DNA of 64,000 bases from Methylobacterium sp. Leaf108 (GTDB lineage: Bacteria > Pseudomonadota > Alphaproteobacteria > Rhizobiales > Beijerinckiaceae): NCBI RefSeq assembly GCF_001423265.1, contig NZ_LMND01000035.1:64639-128638 (forward strand). The letters are read 5' to 3'. How positions within the stretch are numbered: position 1 is the stretch's first letter; each line of letters starts with the position of its first letter. The translations under genes and the position numbers were made by a program. Below are positions 24,927-33,582 of this stretch, piece by piece. Under the pieces are notes generated by a model, which saw nothing but the letters and a program-made list of their open reading frames with translations, searched no databases and had not been told where the DNA came from.

Positions 24927-26453
24927 ATGGACGATCTCCACCAGCTCATGTTGGGCTTCCAGGTCGCCTTGTCCTGGACCAACGTCATGTTCATGATCGT
25001 CGGCGTGCTGCTTGGCATCGTGGTCGGCGTGCTGCCGGGCCTGGGCGGCCCCAACGGCGTCGCGATCCTGCTGCCGCTGACCTTCGGCATGGACCCGACC
25101 TCGGCGATCATCCTCCTGTCGTCGATCTACTGGGGGGCCCTGTTCGGGGGCGCCATCACCTCGATCCTGTTCAACATCCCCGGGGAGGCGTGGTCGGTGG
25201 CCACCACCTTCGACGGCTATCCGATGGCCCAGCAGGGCAAGGCCGGCGAGGCGCTCACCGCCGCCTTCACCGCCTCCTTCATCGGGGCGCTGGCCGGTGT
25301 CATCCTGATCACCTTCGTGGCGCCGCTGGTGGCGAAATTCGCCCTGCGGTTCGGCCCGGCCGAGTTCTTCGGGGTGTTCTTCCTGACGTTCTGCTCGTTC
25401 ATCGGCATGGGCAAGGAGAACAAGGCCAAGATCGTGGCCTCCCTCGCCATCGGCTTCCTGCTCGCCGCGGTGGGCCTCGACACCATCTCCGGCGACCTGC
25501 GCCTGACCTTCGGGGTGAGCGAGCTCATCAAGGGCTTCGACTTCCTCGTGGTGGTGATCGGCCTGTTCGGCGTCTCCGAGATCCTGCTCACCATCGAGGA
25601 GGGCCTGCACTTCAAGGGCAAGAAGGCGCAGATCGACCTCAAGGTCGTCCTGCGCACCTGGGCCGCGCTGCCGCGCTACTGGGCGACGCTGATCCGCTCA
25701 TCGATCGTGGGCATGTGGATGGGCGTGACGCCGGGCGGCGCCATCGCGGCCTCCTTCATGGGGTACGGCCTCGCCAAGAGGTTCTCGCGCACGCCCGAGA
25801 ACTTCGGGCGCGGCGAGATCGAGGGCGTGCTGGCGCCCGAGACCGCGGCGCATGCCGCCGGCACCTCGGCGCTGCTGCCGATGCTGGCGCTGGGCATCCC
25901 GGGTTCGGCCACGGCCGCGGTGCTGCTCGGCGGCCTGATGATCTGGGGCCTGCAACCCGGCCCGCTCCTGTTCATCGAGAACAAGGAGTTCGTCTGGGGC
26001 CTCATCGCCTCGATGTACCTCGGCAACGTCGCCGGTCTCCTGATCGTGCTCGCCACCGTGCCGGTCTTCGCCGCGATCATGCGCATTCCCTTCGCGCTGG
26101 TGGCGCCGATCATCCTGATCGTCTGCGCCATCGGCGCCTACACGGTGGAATCCTCGCGGTTCGACATCTGGCTGATGCTGGTGTTCGGGGTGATCGGCTA
26201 CATCTTCAAGAAGCTCGACTATCCCCTCGCCCCCCTGGTCCTGGCCCTGGTGCTCGGCGACCGCGCCGAGGACGCGTTCCGCCAGGCCCTGCTCGGCTCG
26301 GGCGGCAACCTGTCGGTGTTCTTCTCCAACGGCCTCGTCTCGACCCTGATGGTGATGGGGCTGGCGCTGCTGTTCTGGGGTCCGCTCAGCGCCGGCACCG
26401 GCTTCCTGAGGCGCAGGCTCGCGCCGGCCCGCTCGGCCCCCCTCGGCCGCTGA
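24927..26453 (+). CDS. tctA: Tripartite tricarboxylate transporter large permease (TctA family)
   Basis: The 508-residue permease has about twelve helices. It carries the two TctA signature loops, GVLPGLGGPNGVAILLPLTF near residue 35 and GVTPGGAIAASFMGYGLAKR near 265. The segment SILFNIPGEAWSVATTFDGY and the HAAGTSALLPMLALGIPGSA loop are also typical. It couples uptake of a carboxylate to an ion gradient. The RBS is GAGGAACC before the ATG. It ends the operon, followed by a GC hairpin at 26490. Confidence 0.95.
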   Translation: MDDLHQLMLGFQVALSWTNVMFMIVGVLLGIVVGVLPGLGGPNGVAILLPLTFGMDPTSAIILLSSIYWGALFGGAITSILFNIPGEAWSVATTFDGYPMAQQGKAGEALTAAFTASFIGALAGVILITFVAPLVAKFALRFGPAEFFGVFFLTFCSFIGMGKENKAKIVASLAIGFLLAAVGLDTISGDLRLTFGVSELIKGFDFLVVVIGLFGVSEILLTIEEGLHFKGKKAQIDLKVVLRTWAALPRYWATLIRSSIVGMWMGVTPGGAIAASFMGYGLAKRFSRTPENFGRGEIEGVLAPETAAHAAGTSALLPMLALGIPGSATAAVLLGGLMIWGLQPGPLLFIENKEFVWGLIASMYLGNVAGLLIVLATVPVFAAIMRIPFALVAPIILIVCAIGAYTVESSRFDIWLMLVFGVIGYIFKKLDYPLAPLVLALVLGDRAEDAFRQALLGSGGNLSVFFSNGLVSTLMVMGLALLFWGPLSAGTGFLRRRLAPARSAPLGR

Positions 26454-26489
26454 GGCGCCGGGCCTCTGGCACCCGGAATCTCGGATCGA

Positions 26490-26523
26490 CCACCTCGCCG
26501 CACGATCGCGCACGGCGAGGTGG
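26490..26523. terminator. 11-bp stem-loop downstream of tctA
   Basis: CCACCTCGCCG (26490-26500) pairs with CGGCGAGGTGG (26513-26523) around a 12-base loop. There is no U-tract. Its position 37 bp after the operon suggests a 3'-end structure. Confidence 0.6.
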
Positions 26524-26688
26524 TGCGCGCCTGACCGTTGCGGTCGCCGACGCACGAACGGCTCGGATCCACGGCCCCGCCCCCCATCGGACCGATCCCG
26601 GCCAAACCGTCTCCGAGCGAACGCTCAGGAGCGCCCTCTCCAAACGCCGCCTTCGAGCGCCGCGTGGAACCCGCGCGGCATCCGCTCG

Positions 26689-26716
26689 TTGACAGCCAGA
26701 TTGGAATTTGTCTAAT
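26689..26716 (+). promoter_or_regulatory. Sigma-70-like promoter for the four-Cys small gene
   Basis: TTGACA (26689-26694) and TCTAAT (26711-26716) are separated by 16 bp, close to the vegetative consensus. The start codon of the next gene lies 46 bp downstream. Confidence 0.65.
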
Positions 26717-26762
26717 GAGAATGTAGCGCCGCGAGGCGACCGTTCTTCGAAGGAGACCGACG

Positions 26763-26963
26763 ATGGCCGACGTGAAGTGTGACACCTGCAAGTTCTACGA
26801 CGAGCACAAGGTCAACGGCGCCATGGCGCACGGCGACGAGGGCCTGTGCCGCTTCAACCCGCCCGTGAGCCAGCCGGGTCCCAAGGACCACGGCCTGTGG
26901 CCGGTGGTGAGCGCATCCGACTGGTGCGGTCATTTCACGCCCGAGATGAGCGCCGCCGAATAA
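26763..26963 (+). CDS. Small four-cysteine protein
   Basis: A 66-residue cytosolic protein with cysteines at 6, 9, 29 and 55 in the pattern CDTCKFYDEH...GLCRFNPPV...WPVVSASDWCGHF. The spacing (C-x2-C, then two single Cys beside aromatic and Pro residues) suggests binding of zinc or an iron-sulfur cluster. Similar CxxCxFY...CRxxPP...WP.V...WCGxF proteins are widespread but uncharacterised. A near-consensus promoter, an AAGGAGA Shine-Dalgarno and a strong intrinsic terminator frame the gene. It is therefore a monocistronic, probably well-expressed unit. Confidence 0.85.
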   Translation: MADVKCDTCKFYDEHKVNGAMAHGDEGLCRFNPPVSQPGPKDHGLWPVVSASDWCGHFTPEMSAAE

Positions 26964-26984
26964 GCGACGGCGGCACGACGACCA

Positions 26985-27011
26985 GGGCCAGCCTCGCGGC
27001 TGGCCCTTTTT
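26985..27011 (+). terminator. Rho-independent terminator
   Basis: GGGCCAGCC-TCGC-GGCTGGCCC followed by TTTTT is a textbook intrinsic terminator, 22 bp after the stop of the four-Cys gene. Confidence 0.92.
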
Positions 27012-27615
27012 CGTGGTCCAAACCCTTTCGTGGCCGAGCGGTCTTCGTCGCCGGAGACGGCGATCCGGGTCCCTGGTCCGGTCGGACCTCATTGGAAAAA
27101 CGCTCGGGCCCCGCGCCCGGCGGGCCTGCGTCGGGAAAGCCCCGCGGCCTTCGACCGGCCCCCGACGCTCGCCTGCGACGATGCGGATCACCAGGGGAGG
27201 GATCGGTTCCTGTGGAAATCGAGACCCCGGCGGGGACGGCCTGAGCAGGTTCGCGTCGGCACGCCAACGCTTTACTCCTGCCGAAGCCCTCGGTCTGTCA
27301 CAGGTTTTCGGCGCAGGACATGACGAACACCTGCCGGGGAGGGGCGAGCCATCCTCGGTTCGCGGTCACCGCGCGTGGATCCCCATCCCGTGGATCCCCA
27401 TCCAAAGACGAATCCGCCGCCTCGGTTGCGTCGACGCAGACTTTCATCCTGCGTTTGACGTTTTCCGCCCGCAGCGCATCGACCCGCGTGACTGCGGCGG
27501 ACACGCCATCGTGAGATATCTCACGAAAAGCCACGTCACGAAAAGATTGACTCATAAGCTTCACACATCGTCATCCAACGCCCAGCATGAATGCTACGAT
27601 CGAGGTTGGATCGTC

Positions 27616-29343
27616 ATGCTCACTCAGCTCGCCGACAGGACTCTACTGCGCCGCCAGATCGCCCTCCTGGCCGGCGCCATCAGCTTGGCCATCGTCGGAG
27701 CGACCACGATCGGTTCCGCCCTGCTGGCGCGCGGGCAGGCGACCGACATGGCCCAGGGCAACCTGCTGCAGGTGGCGCGGTCCGTGGCCGACCGGCTCGA
27801 TCAGGACATGGCCGAGCGCCTGCGGGAGATCCGCAACGTGGCGGCCCTCGAACCCCTTCAGCCCCATTGGATGGAGAGCACCGGCAGCCTGCGCAAGGTC
27901 CTCGACAGGATGCAGGAGACCCTTCCGGACTACGCCTGGATCGGGTTCGCGGATCGCGAGGGCCGGGTGCGTGCCGCCACGGGCGGCGTTCTCGAGGGCG
28001 CGAACGTCGGCCAGCGGCCCTGGTTCAAGAACGGGATCCGGCAGGCCGCCGTCGAGGACGTGCATTTCGCATCCCTGCTGCAGACCTTGCTCACGCCGAA
28101 TGCCGACGGGACCCCGTTTCGGTTCGTGGACCTCGCCGTTCCGATCGGCGATGCCTCGGGCCAGGTGGTGGGCGTCCTCGGGGTCCATCTCAGCTGGCGC
28201 TGGGCCGATGTGGTCCGGCGCGAGGTTCTGGCGTCCCGGCGCCCCGACCTGAAGGAGGACATCGTGGTCCTCGACCGGGCCGGTCGCGTCCTGCTCGGAC
28301 CGGACCTGGGCATGGCGCCCTACACGGCGGCCCAACTGGCGGCCGGCCACTTCATCGACGAGCGCGCCGACGGAACCCGCCTTGCGACGGCGACCGCGAC
28401 CCGCGGCCGGGGCGACTATCCGGGCCTGGGCTGGATCGTCGTGGCCCTGCAGCCGATCGATACCGCGCTCACCGGTGCCACCCAGTTGACCGGCCTCATC
28501 ATCCTGCTGGGCCTGGGCGCGGCGCTGATCGGGATGGTCGGCATCCGGCTGGTCGCGGCACGCCTGAGCCGGCCGTTGACGCAGTTGACCGAGGCCGTCG
28601 ACCGCATCGGCCGGGACCCGAACGCCAGGATGACGGACCGCGTGCACGGCTCGCCCGAGGTTCTTCGCCTGTCGACCTCGGTACGGTCGTTGCTGAGGCG
28701 GATCGGCACGGCCGAGGCGGATGCCCGCCACATCGAGGCCGTGGCCTCGAGCGCGGCCCACGCCGCGGAGGATCGCGTCAGGCGCCTCGGGGCGGACCTC
28801 CATGCCATGCAGGTGCTCGCCGACACCGATGCGCTCACCGGCCTCCTCAATCGGCGTGCGTTCCTGCCGCTGGCCAACGACGCGATGAGCTACTTCAAGC
28901 GCTATCGCCGGGCGATCTGCGTGCTGATGGTCGACATCGATCACTTCAAGCGCGTCAACGACCTATACGGACATGCGGCGGGCGACGAAGTGATCCGCCA
29001 GGTCGGCCGGATCATCGGCGACGCCATCCGGACCACCGACAAGGTGGCCCGGTTCGGGGGCGAGGAGTTCGTGGTCCTGCTCCGCGAAACCGACCTGCGC
29101 GGCGCGACGATCCTGGCGGACCGGATCCGCCAGACCGTCGCGGACACCGTGTTCGAGCCGGAGGGACAATGCCTCCGGGCGACGATCAGCATCGGCATGG
29201 CCGAGGCCGAGCAGACCGACGAAGACATCGACCGCACGATCGAACGCGCGGATCGCGCGCTCTACGAGGCCAAGTCGAGCGGCCGGAACTGCGTCCGCTC
29301 GTTTGAGGCGGCCACCTTCCCCAGCCTGCGCGCGGCAGCGTAG
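27616..29343 (+). CDS. dCACHE-HAMP-GGDEF diguanylate cyclase
   Basis: A 575-residue membrane sensor. Helix 1 (about 14-36) is followed by an extracytoplasmic double-CACHE-like domain (about 40-285, with YAWIGFADREGRVRAATGG and RPWFKNG), helix 2 (about 288-312), a HAMP-like linker (315-365) and a coiled segment. The C-terminal GGDEF domain runs from DTDALTGLLNRRAF to about 560. The active site is FGGEEF (481-485) and an inhibitory RTTD site lies at 472-475. It therefore should be a feedback-controlled c-di-GMP synthase responding to a small ligand. The ATG at 27616 begins the membrane-anchored protein; the frame continues upstream without similarity. Confidence 0.92.
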   Translation: MLTQLADRTLLRRQIALLAGAISLAIVGATTIGSALLARGQATDMAQGNLLQVARSVADRLDQDMAERLREIRNVAALEPLQPHWMESTGSLRKVLDRMQETLPDYAWIGFADREGRVRAATGGVLEGANVGQRPWFKNGIRQAAVEDVHFASLLQTLLTPNADGTPFRFVDLAVPIGDASGQVVGVLGVHLSWRWADVVRREVLASRRPDLKEDIVVLDRAGRVLLGPDLGMAPYTAAQLAAGHFIDERADGTRLATATATRGRGDYPGLGWIVVALQPIDTALTGATQLTGLIILLGLGAALIGMVGIRLVAARLSRPLTQLTEAVDRIGRDPNARMTDRVHGSPEVLRLSTSVRSLLRRIGTAEADARHIEAVASSAAHAAEDRVRRLGADLHAMQVLADTDALTGLLNRRAFLPLANDAMSYFKRYRRAICVLMVDIDHFKRVNDLYGHAAGDEVIRQVGRIIGDAIRTTDKVARFGGEEFVVLLRETDLRGATILADRIRQTVADTVFEPEGQCLRATISIGMAEAEQTDEDIDRTIERADRALYEAKSSGRNCVRSFEAATFPSLRAAA

Positions 29344-29581
29344 GGCCCGGGCACCGTCGTGCGGTCGTCCCCCTCGACGCCCAGCGCGCCGGTCCCATCG
29401 CTTTCGGCGCCCTGTCTCCGGAGCGAACTCCGGGCGGATCCATATCGCACGCACGGAAAGCGCCTGCGTCCGGCACCAGAAAGCGACGGCCGAACCGGGC
29501 CGAGCCGCCGATCAGGTAGAGAAAGGCCAAAACCGAGCCGCCGCCCGGTGCGATGTCGCGGCTTGACCCGCAATACAGTCG

Positions 29582-29622
29582 CCGGTCGATCACGTCGTGA
29601 TGCGGATATAGGCTTCGCCCGG
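29582..29622 (-). repeat. Dispersed 41-bp repeat, copy C (inverted)
   Basis: Read on the minus strand this matches 35 of 41 positions of the copy at 18582-18622, including TCCGCATCACGA and GTGATC. The plus-strand sequence to its right (to about 29660) also resembles the reverse strand of the ppx 3' region. Confidence 0.65.
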
Positions 29623-29762
29623 GCGCCGCGAGGGCTTGCCGATACCGCCACCGCTTTCATCACGCGAAAGCCACATCGGACATGAAGGGCGTCGACGAGT
29701 GGCGCCCGACCGGCCCAGATCGAAAAGATCACGAACCGGCGGGGATTCGGCCGAACCACTTG

Positions 29763-29776
29763 GCGGAAGGGGTGTC
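29763..29776 (+). repeat. Left member of a 14-bp direct repeat (candidate att)
   Basis: GCGGAAGGGGTGTC here recurs exactly at 35652-35665. The interval contains the integrase at its left end and the mobile-element genes. It could be the left attachment core, although no tRNA is involved and the core is short. Confidence 0.35.
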
Positions 29777-29952
29777 ACTCATACTAACGTCCGCTGGTGC
29801 TCGTAGGCGGATGCCGATGTAGAATATTTTTCATTCTTCACAGTGACTTATGCCTCATGTTTCGCTGGCTGTGTTCGCTGGCGTCCGCTAGAATCCCCGT
29901 CATGAATTGGGGCCCGTGTTGGGGCCTGTCAGTGAGTGACGAGGGGCATGCG

Positions 29953-31125
29953 GTGACGCGCCTGATGAATCGGCTCAGCACCCGAAAGGTTGCGACGTTG
30001 GACGTGCCGGGGCGCCATGCCGATGGTGGTGGATTGTATCTGTCGATCTCGAAGGACGGGCAGCGTCGGCGTTGGGTTTTCCTGTTCCGGTGGCAGGGCA
30101 AGCTGCGCGAGATGGGCCTTGGGATTCCGCGGGATGTGTCATTGGCAAAGGCACGTGAGGGCGCTGCTCGCGCCCGTGATCTTGTTTTACAGGGAACGGA
30201 CCCGTTAGCCGTGCGGGATGCCGCGCCGGTTGTCGTGGTGACTTTTGGCCAGGTGGCGGACGCCTTCGTGGAGGCGATGAAGACGCAGTGGCGCAACGAA
30301 AAGCATGTCGCGCAATGGCAGATGACCTTGCGGGAATATGCGGCTCCCCTACGCGAGCGCGCGGTCGATGCGATCAGCACCGAAGACGTTGTGCGGGTGC
30401 TGAAGCCGATCTGGTTAGAGAAGCCCGAGACAGCCTCACGCTTGCGCGGTCGGATCGAGCGGGTTCTGGACTCGGCGAAAGCGCAGGGATTACGCGTGGG
30501 CGAAAACCCCGCCCGCTGGAGAGGGCATCTCGATCTACTGCTGCCAAGACGGCAGAAGCTCAGTCGTGGTCACCATAAGGCGATGGCCTATGAGGATGTC
30601 CCTGCCTTCGTTCGGCACCTGCGCGGCACTTTGGGCATCGCGGCACGGGCACTGGAGTTCACCATCCTCACGGCAGCTCGCTCTGGCGAGACGCTTGGGG
30701 CGCAGTGGGCAGAAGTAGACTTGAAAGCGCGTGTTTGGACAGTGCCGGCCACGCGGATGAAGGCAGGGCGAGATCATCGCGTGCCGCTTAGTGGGCGGTC
30801 GCTCGCGCTCCTTGAAGAGATGAAGTCGCTGGATCTAGCCGACAACCCGTTTGTGTTCCCGGGACAGCGGACCGGCAAGGGGTTATCGGTGATGGCGTTG
30901 GAGATGGTGATGCGACGGGCCAAGCTAACCGACACGCCACACGGCTTTCGTTCGACGTTCCGAGACTGGGTTGGGGAGGAGACACCTTTCTCGCGTGAAG
31001 TGGCCGAGGCGGCGTTGGCTCACTTGATAGGTGATGCGGTGGAGCGTGCCTACCGCCGCGGCGACGCATTAGAGAAGCGGCGTTTGCTGATGGAGGCGTG
31101 GGCAGAACATTGCAGCGGCATCTAG
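29953..31125 (+). CDS. Tyrosine-type site-specific integrase (P4/DUF4102 family)
   Basis: A 390-residue recombinase. The N-terminal arm-binding DUF4102 domain is visible in DGGGLYLSISKDGQRRRWVF and LGIPRDVSLAKAREGAARAR. A core-binding SAM-like domain spans about 100-190. The catalytic domain carries Arg in TAARSGETLGAQW, the HxxR box HGFRSTFRDW, and the C-terminal AHLIGDAVERAYRRGD with the nucleophilic Tyr. The GTG at 29953 (after GAGGGG) matches the usual N-terminus; ATG 29965 is an alternative. P4-type integrases drive genomic islands. It lies at the left border of a region with unlike composition and plasmid-type genes. Confidence 0.92.
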   Translation: MTRLMNRLSTRKVATLDVPGRHADGGGLYLSISKDGQRRRWVFLFRWQGKLREMGLGIPRDVSLAKAREGAARARDLVLQGTDPLAVRDAAPVVVVTFGQVADAFVEAMKTQWRNEKHVAQWQMTLREYAAPLRERAVDAISTEDVVRVLKPIWLEKPETASRLRGRIERVLDSAKAQGLRVGENPARWRGHLDLLLPRRQKLSRGHHKAMAYEDVPAFVRHLRGTLGIAARALEFTILTAARSGETLGAQWAEVDLKARVWTVPATRMKAGRDHRVPLSGRSLALLEEMKSLDLADNPFVFPGQRTGKGLSVMALEMVMRRAKLTDTPHGFRSTFRDWVGEETPFSREVAEAALAHLIGDAVERAYRRGDALEKRRLLMEAWAEHCSGI

Positions 31126-31220
31126 CGGGAGCACATCGCGCGTGAGCAATCCCTGACAAACCGAGACAGTTGTAAGCTTTCACCTGCGTTATTGAGCTCG
31201 CGCCGGCTATATACTGGAGC

Positions 31221-32060
31221 TTGGAAAATCCAAGCGCTCACCTTGCGGAGCGCACATTGACCCACCTGCCGTCACCATACCAGTTCACTAATAGCAGCTC
31301 GGCGCTGCGCTCGCGGCTAACTTCCAGCTGCAACATGGCTGATTGTTACATCAGCCGTATCGACCTTGAAAAAATATATAGGGGTATTTGCTTTGCGAAT
31401 TACCAAGGATGCTTCTTAAACGTCAACTTTACCGTCAGTTGGCAAATAATTGGCTATGAAACTTGGCTAGAGCTTGATGCTGTTTTCAAAAAGTTTGCTG
31501 AAAACCTGCGTAAGAAGATACTAAGTTACGGCGCGCTCTACTTCTCTTACACAGTTTTTGAATACGGACAGGTTCACGGGTGCCACTCACACTCTGGTGT
31601 GCATGTGCCGGCCGTCAAGCTGTTAGATTTCCGCAAGTGGCTCAAAGGCTATATTGGCAGTCTCTCGCGCAAATCGGCAACGACAGCGTTAAATGTTCAG
31701 GCCTGGAACCGTTTAGATCCGACCATCTCGCAGTGGAATTGGTTCGCGTACTTGATGAAGGGTCTCGACCCACGCCTAACCGAGCTGGAGGAGGCTATTT
31801 TCCTTGAGCCGGGCCTCACCGCACATGACCTGTTTGGCGTCGAGAAATCTCAGTATTGTGGCTGCATCCCTTTCCAGCGGGTACGGCGCTCACGGTCGAT
31901 GATGGGAAAGGCGCAGTGTAATGCGGGCTACGAACCAGAAACCGATTTGTATAACAACGCAACTGACGAGCGGTACTCCAATCTTGAGTACTTGCGGGGA
32001 GTAAGGGATCGTCACCTCGCGGAGCTAACGTCGGAACTGGATAAAGTCCTACCTTTCTAG
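31221..32060 (+). CDS. Rep-like protein of the integrated element (H-x-H-x3-H motif)
   Basis: Up to 279 residues, clearly more AT-rich than the chromosome. Near residue 122 it reads HSHSGVHVP, the H-x-H-x3-H-x-P pattern of replication-initiator-like proteins of small phages and integrative elements. WFAYLMKGLDPRL follows, like the YLLKG box of such proteins, with a basic FQRVRRSRSMMGKAQ segment. This suggests an HUH-type or related nicking/replication role, but the assignment rests on short motifs. The start is uncertain: TTG 31257 has GCGGAG six bases upstream, and the first ATG is at 31335. Confidence 0.5.
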   Translation: MENPSAHLAERTLTHLPSPYQFTNSSSALRSRLTSSCNMADCYISRIDLEKIYRGICFANYQGCFLNVNFTVSWQIIGYETWLELDAVFKKFAENLRKKILSYGALYFSYTVFEYGQVHGCHSHSGVHVPAVKLLDFRKWLKGYIGSLSRKSATTALNVQAWNRLDPTISQWNWFAYLMKGLDPRLTELEEAIFLEPGLTAHDLFGVEKSQYCGCIPFQRVRRSRSMMGKAQCNAGYEPETDLYNNATDERYSNLEYLRGVRDRHLAELTSELDKVLPF

Positions 32061-32457
32061 CTCCTCGTCAGAACTTATCGAAAAATGCGTGCCGGTGCCG
32101 TCTTCCATTTCGTAAACGGAGGGTTTCGGGCCATGAAATGGAAAGCGCCCCCGAAAACCTCCACTATCACAATGTGTTATTGAGCAGAAACCGGCTAGCG
32201 CGCGGAGAAACGGCCAAGCTTGTGTTGTGCAGCTTGCGAGTCTGATATTGCTTCGGCTCAGAGTTGTGAATGCAGACCTAAGTACACACCTTAGGCTGCG
32301 CGCCGGTATACGTGGTTAGTCCTGGCTAGATGAGTTGGCCGTCGCTCGTGATGGCGGCCGTTTGCCCACCGCGGCATTTAGCATCGCTATCTACATCCTG
32401 GCTGGCTGGGGGTTATGGAAAATTTAGCGGGTCGAAACAGGTGCTGATACAGCCGGC
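32061..32457. other. Noncoding stretch between Rep-like and Xis-like genes
   Basis: No gene is apparent in nearly 400 bp. The notable content is an interleaved pair of inverted repeats at 32103-32162 and a small stem CCTAAG...CTTAGG near 32276-32293. Its position after a Rep-like gene would suit a replication origin or a regulatory RNA. Confidence 0.5.
32103..32162. ncRNA. Interleaved inverted repeats (pseudoknot-capable element)
   Basis: Arm a (TTCCATTTC, 32103-32111) pairs with a' (32135-32143), 9 of 9. Arm b (GGAGGGTTTCGGG, 32118-32130) pairs with b' (32150-32162), 12 of 13. The order a-b-a'-b' is that of an H-type pseudoknot or of two mutually exclusive hairpins. No known family is recognised. 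It may function as RNA or as folded single-stranded DNA at an origin. Confidence 0.4.
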
Positions 32458-32667
32458 CTATGCAGCGTTTTCGCCGCCCCCGGCCGGGAGGGCGGCGAGC
32501 CAATTTTGGGCGGCTTCGAGAGTGACAAGAGTGCGCCGGCCCACCTTCTTAATACGAAGGCGGCCGGCTTCGATCTCTTTGTATGCTAATGATCGACCAA
32601 TCCCTGCCCACGCACAAAAGCCTTCGATAGACATTGCGCCGCGCTGGTCATTACTCATTGTCGTCAC
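32458..32667 (-). CDS. AlpA/excisionase-like helix-turn-helix protein
   Basis: A 69-residue DNA-binding protein with a single winged-helix/MerR-like domain of the excisionase type. SIEGFCAWAGIGRSLAYKEI is the helix-turn-helix, and GRLRIKKVGRRTLVTLEAAQNWL is the beta wing plus helix. Such proteins act as recombination directionality factors or regulators of integrase genes in P4-like islands, which agrees with the integrase about 1.3 kb away. The first ATG is at 32667 and another possible one is at 32655. It is transcribed toward the integrase. Confidence 0.8.
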   Translation of the reverse strand: MTTMSNDQRGAMSIEGFCAWAGIGRSLAYKEIEAGRLRIKKVGRRTLVTLEAAQNWLAALPAGGGENAA

Positions 32668-32733
32668 CTCGTGTTTGTCGGCAACGATATATTAGGACTT
32701 CCCGCATATTGGCGATTTAGAATGTTACTTCTG

Positions 32734-33378
32734 CTATCTGTCTATTTTATACGATACGGCTACCTGGTTGCGAATTCGGCGTGCGTATTTGACGTAGCTC
32801 CAGCATTTGAATGGCGGCCAGTCATCGCACGGCGTCCGCCAAGCGCAGAAAAAAAGTGCTAGCCAGTGCTGCGGCGTCTGCGCCCGCATGAACGGCTGAA
32901 GCACGTTCCAGATTTCAGCAAAATGCTGTTGCAGCATAGCGTTATTAGTCTCAATAACAATAATTCCCATACATGTTTCTAAGTTAATCCAGTCTTGATT
33001 TTCATTTGCTCCGCAGCGTATCGTGTGAAAAAGAGCTTCGAAGTCATCATCGGGTTCCGAGGATACGACATGCGCATCTGCGAGTAGCTTGCAACGAGCT
33101 AGGATGCGATAAGCAAGAAGTGAAATAGACAAAACGCCAGCAGCCGCCCTGTCACAGGTCAGTCGTTCGACGAATTGGACGAGATCGCGGTCTAGGCTAT
33201 GCAACAGCCGAGTGCTTCGTTTTTCGATCGAGCACTTGAAGGATCGCTGGATATCTCTATTTCTACTTTGTTCTAGCTCTGAGTCGAGGAGGGGTGGCAA
33301 GTACGGGGGAACGCGAAAGTGCCCACCCACGCCTCCGTAGAAGGGTGAAAGGCCTTTAAGGTGGGTCGTGTTCGGCAT
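32734..33378 (-). CDS. Hypothetical protein of the integrated element
   Basis: A 214-residue protein with no recognised domain, encoded by DNA visibly more AT-rich than the chromosome. It has a basic N-terminal third, a central helical stretch (LLHSLDRDLVQFVERL, AAAGVLSISLLAYRIL), and several Trp and Cys residues near the C-terminus (ALFFCAWRTPCDDWPPFKCW). There is no signal peptide and no clear membrane helix. It follows the Xis-like gene's orientation but is separated from it by 66 bp. It may be a cargo gene of the element. Confidence 0.5.
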   Translation of the reverse strand: MPNTTHLKGLSPFYGGVGGHFRVPPYLPPLLDSELEQSRNRDIQRSFKCSIEKRSTRLLHSLDRDLVQFVERLTCDRAAAGVLSISLLAYRILARCKLLADAHVVSSEPDDDFEALFHTIRCGANENQDWINLETCMGIIVIETNNAMLQQHFAEIWNVLQPFMRAQTPQHWLALFFCAWRTPCDDWPPFKCWSYVKYARRIRNQVAVSYKIDR

Positions 33379-33582
33379 GATTGAACTCCTTGCGGTGCGG
33401 TGAGCCGGTCGCGGGGGCGCACTTCTGCCGATATTGAGCGGGGTCGTGATTTGAGAGCGATGCAGCTCTTCACGGAGAGATTAGCCGGTGCGAACTCCTG
33501 ATTGGAGTTGCTCAACTGCACGGATGGGAACTAGAGTGCTTCCGAAGCCGCTTTGGCTTTTACCAATCGAGTGTACCAAAAA

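Larger units (their letters stand above)
29344..29952. other. Intergenic stretch before the integrase
   Basis: I see no gene here. It holds the third copy of the dispersed repeat (29582-29622), related sequence to about 29660, and one member of a 14-bp direct repeat (29763-29776). An AT-rich patch with GAATATTTTTCATTC lies near 29821. No tRNA gene, the usual integrase target, is visible. Confidence 0.5.

Noticed and set aside
29344..29952. tRNA gene as integrase target
   Set aside because: No cloverleaf, GGTTCGA-type arm or CCA-like end could be found next to the integrase.
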